The notes: a model not told the origin generated them from the sequence alone. Positions 22,796 to 39,859 are shown, counted from the stretch's first letter. The stretch: 64,000 bases of DNA from Lycocorax pyrrhopterus obiensis (GCA_014706295.1 JACSVZ010000027.1:4878924-4942923), one strand, 5' to 3'. Numbers and translations: made by a program.

Positions 22796-25700
22796 TTATT
22801 TCCTAAACCCACCCATAACCTGCAAACAAACAAACAGGACTGAGCCAACAGGGCGGGCACAAACGTGGGGATGCAGCTGGAACCATGGGCAGGGGGGCAC
22901 TGCGGGCCAGGAGGGGATGCTCAGGGGGCTGCAGGAAAAACGGGAGAGAGAGGAGCTGGAGGCGTTTGGGGTTTGAACGCTGGGAGGGGCGCTGGGCGGT
23001 GGATGCGGGAGGGCTGCCCGGAGCTCTGGCTGCTGCTCAGCACCCGGGGGAAGCAGCTCTGGAGCCGGCCCGGGGAGGGGGCTGGGGGTCCGTGCGGCCG
23101 CTGGTGCCGGGGTGCCAGGGCTTGGGGTGCCCGCCGGCGGGGAGGGCTGGGGGCTGACACTACGGGGCTCCGGGGACACAGCGGGGCTCTGCACGGGGCT
23201 CTGCGCTGCCCGGGGAGTCTCTGCTGCCTTCCCATGTCTCCCCTGGCGCTCCTTCCATGTTCGGGAGCTGCGGGAATTTTCTGACTGGGAATCGCTGCTC
23301 GACTCGAGCATCCCCTTAACCGGCCCGGGAGACATCGGCCTGGGGCTGGAGCACGCAGAGAACTCCTGGGAGCATTCCGGGTCGGCGCCGGGCACAGGGG
23401 GATCGGGCATGGTGACAGGCGCCTCGGCTAAAGGAGCAGAGAAGAAACAGAGTCACCTCCCTGTCTGCAGCTCCCGGACACCCCCAACCCCCGGAGCACC
23501 CCCTGTGCCCCCCAGCTCAGTGCAGATCTGCCCTCCCAGCCCCGCAGCAGCCCTTTGCCAGCGGCTGTTCCATCAAAGCGCATCCAACCCAGAGGAAAAG
23601 AGCCGGCGCAGGCGCCGGGCTGGTCCCGCAGCCGGTGTCCCGGGGGCAGTGTCTGCGCTGGCCCCGGCAAACGGGGTCTGCAGAGCCACAGCTCCGCTCC
23701 CAGGATCGCGCCGTGGCACGGAGGATGAGGAGGAAGAGCTCAGCCCTGCTCAGAGCCGGCTGCCGGCTGCGAGGCTCCACCGCGGCTGGCTCGGGCAAGG
23801 GAAGCAGGGAGGAGTAACGGAGACGGGAGAAACGCGGCTCAGAACTGCTGCTCTGGGCTCCTGCGAGATTCCTCCCGTGGGAGCTCCCTCGCACACACGA
23901 ACTGAGCTCCCCAGAGCCCAGGGCTGCTCCCGGCTCCTTCCCGAGGTGCTGCCCGGCTCGGATCGCTCTGCACAGTGAGGCCAGAGCCACGCCGGGCACA
24001 AGCCGCTTGGTGACACCTGGGGACACGCCCGTTCCTCTGCCCTGTGCCGGGAGCTGTGTCCCACCGCCGGCTCCTCCAGCACCCACTGAGACACAGAAGA
24101 GGGGCCAATCCCCACTGTCCCCATCCCAAATCCTCACCGGCACAGCTCAGCTGCGTTCCCGGGACTGGAGCGGCCTTGCTGGGCTCTGCGGGGCTGCTGG
24201 GAGCTGCAGCTTCCTCCAGTCCTACAGCCTCCTCTGGCCCTATGGACTCCTCTGGCCCTATGGCCTCCTCCGACCCTATGGACTCCTCCGGCCCTATGGC
24301 CTCCTCCGACCCTATGGACTCCTCCAGCTCTATGGAATCTTCCTGTCCTATGAAGTCCTTCTGCCCTATGGACTCCTCCAGCCCTAGGGACTCCTCCAGC
24401 CCTAGGGACTCTTCCAACACCAGGACCTCCACCTCCTCTGTCTTCGCAGTCATTTCGTCAGGGCAGAGGCTGCGAGTAGAGTTTGGGGTAAGAGAGTCAA
24501 ACTTGGAAGGCGGGACATTCCCGAGCTGTAAATCCCTTCCTGGAGAGCCTGAGCTGCGAGGTGTGTGTGTCCTTGTGGGTGACAAGGGACCCACGGGACA
24601 GGCCAGCATCTCCAGGCACAGCCCTGGTCCCACATCCATCCAGACCATGGACAACCCAGTCTGGCCAGACCGAGGAGAGGCAGCAGGACGTGGGGAGGGC
24701 ACGAGGACACTCACCTCTGTTCCTGGTGCCCAGACAGCTCCTGCAGAAGCGGACTTGGTGTCCTGGCCTGGAACTGCGTTTCAGGCAGGGAGGCTGCTCT
24801 GGGGCTGCCGGGAGACATCTCGGTGTGCTGCAGCTGCAGGGCCTGCGATGAAGCAGTGGTTAAAACACAACGGGGCAGCACGGACCCAGCTCCGGGGCTG
24901 GAGCAGGGCAGCTCCTCAGCCTCCTCCAGGCTCTAGGGCTCCCGGGAGCCCCGGATGGCTGCAGGGGACACGATCTGTGCTCAGGGACCTGCTGCCATGG
25001 GCAAAAGCCCTGCGGGGCCCTGGGCTGAGCAGCTTTAGCAGCAGAGCGAGCACACGCTGCTGCAGCTCCACCGGCTGCTCCTGCCCGCAGCGGCACCCCC
25101 GGGCTGGGAGATTCCCGCGGGATACGGGAGGCACCCACCAGTGCACCCCACCGCGCACCCTCCTGCCCCCCGCCCAGCAGCTCCCGAGCCCGGTGCTCAC
25201 CGGCAGCAGGATGTGCCGGGCCCGGCTGGCGAACCGGAGCGTGCTGCAGGTGTCGGAGCGGGCGGGCGCCGCGGGGCTCACGGCCGCGATCACGGTGCTG
25301 CGGCAGCTGCCGCCCAGCGAGTCCTTCAGCAGGCGGGTCAGTTTGCTGTCCCGGAACGGCACGTGGCTCTGCCCGCCCTGTCCCGAGACACCGAGGCTCC
25401 GCTCAGCTCCGGGCCCCGGGGAGACCCTCCCGGACCCGTCCCGGAGAGCCAGAGCCCGGCGGGGCCGGCCGGGAGCAGCCTCACCTTGGCTCCGGCCAGC
25501 GCACTGATGACGCTTCTGAGGGCCAGCAGCGAGCGGTTGGTGCTGGCGCCCTCCCATTGCGCCTCTCCCCGGCCCGCGGTGTCCCAGACTCGCTCCGAGC
25601 TCGCCAGGTCGATGAAGCTCAGCTTGGCCACGCGCAGATCCCCGGCGAGGCCGCCAGCAGGGTCCCACTGCTTCACCTGGATCTGCGAGGACAGAGGGGG

Positions 25701-28700
25701 CTGAGACTGTGGCTCCACAGAGCTGCTGGAGCAGGGACAGGGCTGTCCCCCAGCAAGGACAGGGCTCTGTGTTTTCAGGGGAAGGGCCAGTGGTTCCTGT
25801 GGGGAGATGAGGCAGGAGGAGGAGAGGAACCTGGCACCTGGTGGTGACACAAGGAGCAGAGCCAGGGAAGGGATCTGGCAGGAAGGGACAGCTATGGGAA
25901 CAATCAGCATCTCCCACGCTCGATGATAGAGAGGGGTACGGCTGGTCAGGTCCAGAGGGACTGGAAAAGCATCCAGACACCTGGGCTGCTCCCCTGCAAG
26001 CAGCCAGGGCCGAGGCACCAGGCTCGGGCTGAAGTGACAGCCAGAGCCTCCGTCTGCCCAGGCAGCCGTGACAGCCCTGCGAATTCGGGCAAGGGCCTGG
26101 CTGCAATTGAAATCCACTGGCAGCTTTGCACCGAGAAACCAGAGAGCACACGGACAGAGCCCCTGGGGAGCGAAATTCCCAGCTCACTGCTGAGGGGGAC
26201 AGCCCTGGCATGCTGGTCCTGGCAGTTTCCCAGCCCCGTTTCCAGCAGCAGTGGCAGCGATCCCAGAGGCAGCAGCCCTCACCTGGAAGATGGCGTGGGA
26301 GCCGGAGGAGGTGGCGTTGGCCTTGGTGTGACACTGGGCGCGGTTTTTGTTGCCCTTGGCCAACATGTCCAGGAGCTGCTCTGGTGACGTGGGCTGGGGG
26401 AGAACGGGCAGGGGCCGGATCAGCAGCTGGACACAGCAGCCAGACACCCCGAGGCCGAGCAGCCCCGGGCACTGGGGCCGAGGCACCCGGCAGCTCTTGG
26501 GCCCGTGGCAGCTCGAGGCCATGTCTGTGCCAGCCAGGAGCCAGGAGGCACCTGGGACCTGCACACCCCCGTGTCCCCAGGACTCCCAGCCCCTCTCAGC
26601 TCTGGTGCAGATGAGTCTGTCCCAGCCCTTGTGTCCTTTTTGTGCCCAGACCTGGTGGAAGGAGAGACCCTGTGCCACAGCTCCTTTCCCGGGCTGCTCC
26701 CAGATGTTCAGCGGGCCCCGGGGTTCCAGCAGGTCATATACGCGCTCTTTGTACACCTGGAGCAGGAAATCAAGGTCAGGCTGAGGTTTGGTTCTCTGGC
26801 AGAGAGCTGGGAGAAAAGCTGGGTACCCCTGCAGGATCTGGCACAGGTGGGGGTCCCCCTTGACCACACCTCCGGGACCCCATTCCACCAGGAGCAGCTG
26901 ACAGGGCTCGGAAGGCAGGGACAGCTCACAGAGTTTTGGTGGCCAGTTCCCCCAACCCCGCTCCTCTCCAGCCCTTCCAGCTAGGAAGCCCTCACTGCTC
27001 ATTGGAGCACAGCAAGGGAGAGAAAAGCCCCCCGCTCCAGCTGGCAGAAGCCAGCAGCACCAGTTCACTGCACTGGGTGGGCGATCCTGCCTCCAGTCAG
27101 GCTGCCCTGCGGACCCCGGGCACAGCAGGGGACACTGCGGGTACCCCGAGTGTGGCACTACAGGCTCTGGATCAACCCCAACTCTCTTCCCTGGGGACCC
27201 TGAGGCCGGAGGGGACACGCTGGGCCACAGCAAACCTGCTGGTAGGAGACGAGGACCTCACAGCTCTTGTCCCTCATGGCTTCGAGCCTCTTGTACAGCT
27301 CCACCGTGGCCAGGTGCACGATGCCGGGGCTGGTCTTGGAGCCCACCATGGTGTGGGTCTTCCCAACTCCCGAAGCACCGTAGGCAAACACTGGAAGGAG
27401 AAGGGGTGGGTGGTGAAATGATCTATCATTCCTCACCTGGTGCAGCAGAAGGTTGGGTTCTGGCTGGAGAGGAGAGCAGAGCAGAGCAGAGCAGAGCAGA
27501 GCAGAGGAGCTTCCCACACAGACAAGACATGAGGTAAAACTCATAACCTTCCCCACTGCTCCTCAGGGCAATTTTCCTCCCTGGTTTCAGCCTCTCTAAT
27601 GCAGCAGGGACAGAACGAGTCCTCAGATGAGTGCTGCTCCCATGCTCAGGTCACCTCTGACCCTGCCCTGGGACAAGCCGACAGCCCCGTTTCCCCCAGC
27701 TCTCCCCACGAGGCATGTCTGCTTCCAGACCTTGTCGTTCCCCTATTTCACCCCATCTTCCAACACCTCCTTTGAAGCCTCCACATCAGGGTGGAACACA
27801 CTGATCTGGAGCCTCAGCCCTTCTCCCATGGGCAGCACTCAGTGCTGGAGCCTGGGGACAGGCGCAGCCCTTCAGTGGCTCTCAGGAATCACCGAGAGCT
27901 GGAACAGCATCCTCTGGTCCGAGCACCTGGCACAGGATGAGCCTGGAGAGTGCTGGGCTCCTCCCGAGATGTGCCCGTGACATCCAACGGCTGCCAACAG
28001 CTGGGAACGGCTCCGGGGGCTGCAGCAGCAGCCAGGGGCTGTGGGAGCTGGGCAGGCCCTGTCACACCCGGCTCTACGGAGCCATTCAGGGTGGGAAGGG
28101 ACGGCAAAGCCAAGGGGCTCTTTCCCCATGCATCCACCACATTTCTTCCCATCCTTCCTGACCCAGGACAGACAAGAGTGAGTGATCCTTGTCCCTCGAA
28201 ATGCCTGGATGGCTCCTGCCCGGCCTCACCTCTACCCCAACCCCATATCCACCCTCTCCACCCCGTCTCCCAGAGGGCCCAGCACCCCTGGAAGGAACCA
28301 ACAAGCTTCAGGCTGTGTGATTTTGGGTTGCTGTTGTGTTGCCCCATTCCCAAAGATGCATGGGGGCTTCCAAATTAAATCCAGGGCTCTGCTGAGCCCA
28401 CCCCGCCCGGGAACGGATTGGCCAGGAGCTCCTGCAAGGATCAGAGATGTGTGCCAGGACTTACCGGAGCAGTTGTAGCCAGCGAGGAGGGTGTCCAGCA
28501 GAGGGAGTGTGGTGTGCTGGAACACCTCCTCCTGCGTGGCCCCCTCGTCAAAAACGTGGTCGAACACAAATTTAAGGTTCCTGCGGCGGCGGCCGGGGCT
28601 GCGGGCGGGGCTGCGGGCGGTGCCGCCGGCGCTGCCGGGCTCCTCGGGGCTGAGCAGCACCACGTTCTGGTTCAGGACGCGCAGGACGGGGGATGCAGCT

Positions 28701-28801
28701 CGCTCCCGGGGGCTGGGGGGCCGCACACGCAGCACCACTGCCACGGAGCCCTCCTGGGGCGGGGGGGTCTGCGCCCCAACGGGGATCTGGGGCTGGGACA
28801 T
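22796..28801 (-). CDS. KIF18B: KIF18B, kinesin-8 mitotic motor (divergent; at least 10 exons)
   Basis: KIF18B is a plus-end-directed kinesin-8 that limits astral microtubule length in mitosis. Motor exons: 28465-28801, 27236-27390, 26652-26756, 26283-26393, 25485-25682 and 25201-25377; phases join and give 361 codons. Recognisable parts are VVLRVRPPSPRE, DHVFDEGATQEEVFQHTT, the P-loop FAYGASGVGKTHTM, VYDLLEPRGPL and VPFRDSKLTRLLKDSLGG. Later exons: about 24960-25080 (3' border unresolved), 24715-24842, 24138-24469 (acidic 18-bp coding repeat) and 22796-23427 (Pro/Ser-rich tail). The total is about 760 aa (human 852). Two key residues differ from the kinesin consensus: switch I reads SSGSH and switch II reads DLASSE. 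Donors after exons 2 and 3 (GTTTGC, GTCTGG) are weak. The ATG at 28801 is used; upstream in-frame codons run only to a splice acceptor near 28856, so a 5' noncoding exon is likely. The gene may be fast-evolving or decaying. Confidence 0.85.
24211..24415 (-). repeat. 18-bp coding repeat in the KIF18B tail exon
   Basis: About 11 tandem 18-bp units read on the minus strand as variants of Glu-Glu-Ser-Ile-Gly-Pro (LEESLG, PEESIG, SEEAIG). They keep the frame and add an acidic stretch after the motor domain. Human KIF18B has an acidic LQEESLG-type segment at a comparable place. Confidence 0.88.
25963..26606 (-). repeat. Right arm of the inverted KIF18B duplication
   Basis: Pairs inverted with 18833-19472 at very high identity, across intron 3, exon 4 and intron 4 alike. 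The homology stops abruptly at GGATGCTTTTCCAG on both sides. The arms are about 6.5 kb apart and enclose FAM187A and the 3' half of KIF18B. Confidence 0.9.
27473..27507. repeat. GAGCA pentanucleotide microsatellite
   Basis: About seven tandem GAGCA units in KIF18B intron 1, roughly 80 bp upstream of exon 2. Confidence 0.88.
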
Positions 28802-28869
28802 GGAGCTGCTGGGGATCACGGCTCCCGATCCAAGGATCTGGGTCTTCACGCGGTCTGGGAGGGAACAGG

Positions 28870-29750
28870 TTCAGCTGGAGGGTGCAGTGGGGGAGAGACA
28901 TCCCCAGGTTGGGTGAGGTGTCAGAGCCCCGCAGCCCCCTGGGGTCTGAGCCCACTCCCCTCCCTGTGCCAACCCCACCCGGTGCCCCTTTGGAGCCCCC
29001 CATGAGCCTGAACCTCCTTCAGGCTCGCACAGCCTCTCCCAAAACCCTGCCCCTCCTTCGGGTCTCCTTGGATCCCCAACGGCCCTACAAACCCCTTCAT
29101 GCTCCTACTGGGTCCCCACAGCCTCCCCAAAGACCCTAAATCCCTTTGGGACACAGCCCCCTCCCACAGCCTCCCCAAGAGTCCCAACATCCCCCTTCCA
29201 GCCCACTCAGCCTCCCCACCTTTTGGCCCCCAGAGCCCCTCTCACGACCCCATCACCCCTTTGGTCCACTCAGAGCCCCCTCCCACAGCCCGGCCTCCCT
29301 CCCCTCCAGACCCCCGTGTCCCCATTCCGCCCCCGGCTCCTCCCGCGCCCCGCCCCAGCCCAGCACAGCAGAACTGACCCAGCGACCGCGTTCCCAGCGG
29401 GGACGGCAGCACCCACGCGTGGGGCCGGCAGTGCCAGGAGACGTGTGGGGTGTGCCAGGGGCGAGGCACGGCCTCGTTCACAGAGAAGGGGCTTTGCAAT
29501 CGCCTCCGTGCGGAGAGCAGCGATCAGAGCGCGGCTGAGCGATGCCAGCGCGGCCGGGACCTGCCGGGAGCGGCGGCCGCGGGGCAGCCCGGCCGTTGTC
29601 ACTCGCGCTCAGGAATCCGCCGGTACCCGGCAGCCCCGGAACGTTGTCACTCGTGCCGCGGTGCCACGGAGACATGGAACTGTGCCGGGACCAACGGCAC
29701 CCCCGACGGTTCATTCTCGTGGAACCACAGGGTCACGGAAGGGTTTGGGT
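28870..29750 (-). promoter_or_regulatory. Candidate KIF18B 5'UTR/promoter region
   Basis: Sequence upstream of the first coding exon becomes CpG-rich around 29390-29720, with GCGGCCGGGACCTGCCGGGA and repeated GTTGTCACTCG(C/T)G. An acceptor-like TTCCCTCCCAG precedes the coding exon at about 28857, so the start site could be here or further away (see 32100-32235). The assignment is inferred from position only. Confidence 0.4.
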
Positions 29751-29799
29751 TGCACGGGACCCGAAAAGACGGTCTCGTTACACCTCCCCAGAGTGGAGG

Positions 29800-30295
29800 G
29801 GCAGCACTCCCTTTCTCACACCCCTCTGGCCACTCCTCTTTTGCTGCAGCCCAGGATGCGTTTGGCGTTTGGTGCTGCCAGCGCTCGCTGTTGGCTCAGG
29901 TGCAGCTTTTCCTCCACTGGAACCCCCAAGTCCTTCTCTGCAGGGCTGCTCTCAGCTCTTCTCCCACTCTGTGCTGGTGCCTGGGATTGTCCCTGCGCAG
30001 GTGCAGCCCCTTGCACTTGGGTTTGTTGAACTTCATCGTGTTCTCTTGGTCCCACTTCTCAAGCTTGTCCAGGTCCCCCTGGATGTCACCTGCACCGCTC
30101 AGCTTTATGTCACCTTTGTGAACGTGCTGAGGGTGGGCTCGACTCACTGTCCATGTCAGTGAGGAAGGGATTGCAGAGCCCTGGTGCCACCGCAGAACCC
30201 TGAGGGTCCCCTGGTCACCGGCCTCCCCCAGGACACGGGGCCAGTGCCCACAACCCTCTGGCTGCATCCAGCCAGCCAATTCCTCACCCACTCAC
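29800..30295 (-). mobile_element. CR1 LINE fragment with ORF2 C-terminal remnant
   Basis: The minus strand reads as a broken CR1 reverse-transcriptase C-terminus, with recognisable pieces such as [34 protein letters not shown] and [12 protein letters not shown]. It is interrupted by frameshifts and truncated at both ends. It lies upstream of KIF18B. Confidence 0.92.
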
Positions 30296-30717
30296 AGCCC
30301 ACCCTTCACACCCGTGTCCCTCCAGTCCAGGGATGAGGATGTTCTGTGGGACCGTGTCTTGTGTGCTGGATTTGTAAAGGGAACGAAGGAAGCTCCAGCC
30401 TGCGGGTGCAGCTGTGGATTGGGGTGTTTGGGGATGTTGCTCTGTCACAGTTTGGGGTGTGTAATGAGGGTCCCTCGTGTTGAGGAGCACATTTAGTGCA
30501 GAGAGCTCAGGAGGCAGCTGGGGGGTCCTTTGTTGGGGTCCCTACCCAGAGGCTCTGTCTCAAGCTGTTATTGAGCTGCTGCACCACAATAAAATTCCAT
30601 GAAGGAACCAGAGCCTGTGACTGCACTCCAGGAGCCTTGGGGCTGAGCTGGGGAGGAAACCAGGAGCAACTGTGGGATGGGGTGTGGGGGAGCCAACAGG
30701 GCCCCTCGGGGCACTAG

Positions 30718-30890
30718 AGCTGCTGAGGGCCTCGGCCCCACCAGTGCCAGTCTGGGGTGGGAGTGTAGCTGCCAGGGCAGCTCCAGAATGGATGACAGGG
30801 AAGTTCCCTGAACAGTTTCTGACCCAGATGGGACCTCAGGTCACCTTCCTTCTGCAAACATCTGACTGCCAGCACCAGGTGACTGATGCA
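30718..30890 (+). repeat. Direct repeat pair, left copy
   Basis: Aligns without gaps for about 150 bp to 31133-31315 at roughly 78% by eye. Landmarks are CCAGTGCCAGTCTGG, GGAAGTT(C/T)CCTGAACA and TTTCTGACCCA. Both copies stay open in one frame around GKFPEQFLT-MGP-FLLQTS-CQH. Identity unknown. Confidence 0.75.
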
Positions 30891-31132
30891 GTATGTCAAT
30901 AGGTAGGGAATGAGCAACCCATTTTTTGTGATTTTATATTGATAATCCTTTGTGATTTTCTATTGGTAATAATTTCTGGCCTATGGCAAATCTATTTGCC
31001 TTAATTCTGTTCTGTTTGGTACATGCAATAATGTTGTGTGTTGGAGCAGTGTTAAGTCCCTTGAAACTTTTCCCTTTGAGTGTATTAGCAGGAATGCCCC
31101 ACTAAAACCAAGGGAGGAATTCCTGTTGAGGA

Positions 31133-31315
31133 ATCTCTGGAGCTGCTGCTGCGAAGGGGCTTCGGTGCCAGCAGTGCCAGTCTGGAGGGGCAGGAACGTG
31201 ACTGCCAGAGGGGCTCTGGGATGGATGGCTGGGAAGTTTCCTGAACAATTTCTGACCCATATGGGACCTGAGCCCAACTTCCTTCTCCAAACATCCAACT
31301 GCCAGCACTGCGTGC
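31133..31315 (+). repeat. Direct repeat pair, right copy
   Basis: Partner of 30718-30890, with about 415 bp between the starts. The stretch from 30900 to 31130 between them is AT-rich and shows nothing recognisable. Confidence 0.75.
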
Positions 31316-31974
31316 GTTCACCTGAGATCTTTGCAGCAGGGAGGAAACAGAAGGAGAGTGTTAAAATTCCCTGAGCAGATTCCACATAAATTCTAAGAGC
31401 GGGTTTGAGTCTCTCCGTTGGTGCAGCACTTTGGTGCAGTTACTGCAGTGGGTCGAGTACAGGGCCGGGCTGTGCCTGCACCTGCTGCGGGTCTGGGGGA
31501 GCAGGGTCCGAGCTGGGCTCGGGGGGGACAGAGTGAGCCCAGAGTCCTTTCAGCGTTTTAAAGGATGAAGTGGGAAACAGTTCACGATCCTGGGCTGCAT
31601 CGTGTGCTGGACACCGTGTTTAGTGCGCGGGGATTCCTCTGAGGCACTTCCATGGCAGAGTCTCCTGCGCAGCTCCCAGGCTGCCCGCGGTGTCGGGCCG
31701 GGCCGTGCCGCTGGGGCACAAATCCCCGTGGAAGGAGCCGGTCCTCGGGAAAGCTGGCGGTGCTCACGGAGCCTCCTCGGGAAGGGGATCCCGGGCGATC
31801 CGCGGGGAGAGGCGCCTCGGCTCCAAACCGCTCCTGTAACTATTTACGCCACAGTGGTAACACTGTCCGCTTTTGCCCGCTCAGCCCCTCACGATCTGAC
31901 GCCCTCTTAAGCCACGGCCTCCTCACTGTCCCTGAACGTTCTTTGGGGCCCTGCACCCACTTCGTGCCCGTGCC

Positions 31975-32036
31975 CCCGGCCCCGTGCCCCGTGCCCCGGC
32001 CCCGTGCCCCGTGCCCCGTGCCCCGTGCCCCGGCCG
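31975..32036. repeat. CCCCGTG-type tandem repeat
   Basis: Tandem CCCCGTG and CCCCGGC heptamers at the edge of the CpG island at 31.9-32.5 kb. Confidence 0.85.
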
Positions 32037-32099
32037 CGATCCCGATCCCGCTCGCTCCGCCTCAGGCGGGTTCCCGCCGCCGCGCCGCCTTTAAATTGC

Positions 32100-32235
32100 C
32101 CGCGAGGCCCCGCCCTGCCCCCTGATTGGCCCCGCGTCGCCTCCGACTCCCATTGGCTGCGTTCCGCGTGGTGCCTCATGGGGGTTGTAGTCCCGAGCCC
32201 CGCGCGATGCACCATGGGAGCTGCAGTCTCGCCGC
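32100..32235. promoter_or_regulatory. Unassigned CpG-island promoter with CCAAT and ZNF143-type sites
   Basis: Two inverted CCAAT boxes (ATTGG at 32125-32129 and 32152-32156), a GC box, and two elements resembling the ZNF143/STAF consensus ACTACAA(C/T)TCCCA(G)xATGC. Those elements are the complement of 32178-32193 (ACTACAACCCCCATG) and of 32211-32228 (ACTGCAGCTCCCATGG). This layout is typical of vertebrate housekeeping promoters, yet neither neighbouring gene starts here. It may be a distal KIF18B first exon or the promoter of an unrecognised transcript. Confidence 0.55.
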
Positions 32236-32499
32236 CGCCGGCGCCTCCTGCCGGCGCCTCCCGGGGCAGCAGCAGCAGCTCAGAGCCCCGGCGGGCGGGG
32301 GGGCTTGGAAGGTCCTGGGGGGTCCCGGGGGGTCCCGCGGGGTCTTGGAAGGTCCCGGAGGGTCCCCGGGCGGGGCTTCGGCCGCACCGTTCTCGGGGAC
32401 CTTCTGCTCGGGGCTGCGATCCAGCCCGGCCCCGCCGCCGCCTCCAGCTGGGAGCGGTGCTGGGGAACAGCGCCGGGACCCGCCGAGGCTTTGGACACA

Positions 32500-32945
32500 C
32501 ACACAGAGCTGGGGCAGGGAGCGCACACCTGGAACACACACACACACACACACACACCCCTAGAACACACACACCTGTGACACAGACACACACACACCTG
32601 AGGGACACACACACACCTGGAACACACACCTGGGACACACACACACACCTGGAACAAACACACACCTGTGACACAGACACACACACCCCGGAGGGACACA
32701 CAGCCCTGGGACACAGACACATCCCTGGGGGCACACACAAACACCTGGGGGGACACACATACAGACCTGGGAGCACACTGCCCCGGGGGTCACCCCCCGC
32801 GGGGGCACACACACTTGGGACACACACAGACATTCCTCTCTGAGGGGACACACACAACCCCCTGGGACACACACACACACCTGGGGACATGGACACACAT
32901 CCTTGGGGACACACACACACACACAGGACACACACACACACAGCC
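32500..32945. repeat. CA-rich minisatellite near the C1QL1 3' end
   Basis: Degenerate units combining (CA)n with CACCTGGGACACA or CCTGGGGACA. Open frames here on either strand are repeat artefacts. Confidence 0.9.
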
Positions 32946-33903
32946 AGGAGGACACCCAGCCCCGTCCTGTCCCCAAGGCCACTCCGTGTCCCCAGGGCTC
33001 CCATTCTCTGATCCCACCACAGCCACTCCGGAGGTGGCCGCTGGCCCCGGGCTCCCGCTGTCACCTCTAATTGGGCCACGTCCTGCCCGTGCCGAGGCAG
33101 CGGTGACGGGCGCTGTGCCCGAGGGTCCCGGTGGCTCTGTGTGGCCTGGCCGTGTCCCTCCCCTCACAGTGGCAATGCTGTGTTACACAGGGGACACCCC
33201 CACATGGGGCCACCTGGGCTCTGGGGACAGGGCCATGGTAGTGGTGGCACCCCAAGTGGCCCCACTGAAGGTGGCAGAGGGACAGGGATGGGCCGATTTG
33301 ACAAACCAAGCGGGGTCGGGGTGGGGGGGTGGTGGCAGGAAGACCCCGTCCCCAGGGTGGGGGACATCGGGGACACAGACAGCAGACGGGGAGAGATCAC
33401 AGCTCTGCTTTACCATGTTGTCACCCCGGCGGGGGGGAGGGGGGGCAGGACGGCGGCTCCCCCCGCCCCAGCACAGCTCCCCCGCCCGGGGCCGTGCGGA
33501 CACCGCGCGTCTGTACAGCCGGACCCCCCCGAGACCCCCGGCATCGCCCCGGGGCGGGCAGAGAGCAGGGGCGGGACAAGGGGGGCACAGCCGGGGATGG
33601 GGGCGCCGTGAGGCAGCGCGGGGGGCACCCCCAGCCTCTTGCCACCCCCCAACCCTCTGCAGCCCCAAGCCCTCAGCTGGCAGCCTTGGTGCGAGCTACT
33701 GGGAAAAGGGGGGGTCTGGCACCGAAGGCAGCCGGGAGCGCGGGGAGGGGGGATCCGTGGGCTGGACCGTGGCGGGGGGATGCCGTGGGGCTGGGCAGGA
33801 GCGAGGGGAGCTGGGGGGCAGCAGGGAACCGGACCACGGCACAGGGACGCCGCGGGGCTGGGCGGCTGCGGGGGGTGCCGGGGGCGGTGCCGCGGGTCCA
33901 GGC

Positions 33904-39853
<5,950 letters not shown>

Positions 39854-39859
39854 ACGGGA

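Noticed and set aside
24044..25507. 487-aa plus-strand open frame opposite KIF18B
   Set aside because: It mirrors the 18-bp repeat and motor exons; the conserved kinesin residues are on the minus strand.
28802..28849. A 16-residue N-terminal extension of KIF18B upstream of the ATG
   Set aside because: It would start at GTG, not ATG; the first ATG in frame is at 28801 and an acceptor lies just upstream.
29450..30162. Plus-strand open frames of about 200-270 aa
   Set aside because: They run antisense through the CR1 fragment, whose minus strand carries recognisable reverse-transcriptase remnants.
30540..31380. Retroviral LTR (AATAAA with flanking repeats)
   Set aside because: No TG...CA ends, target-site duplication, primer-binding site or polypurine tract could be identified.
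32004..33079. Cys/Val- and Thr/His-rich open frames on both strands
   Set aside because: Artefacts of the (CA)n/CACCTGGGACACA minisatellite and CpG-island composition; no protein-like features.
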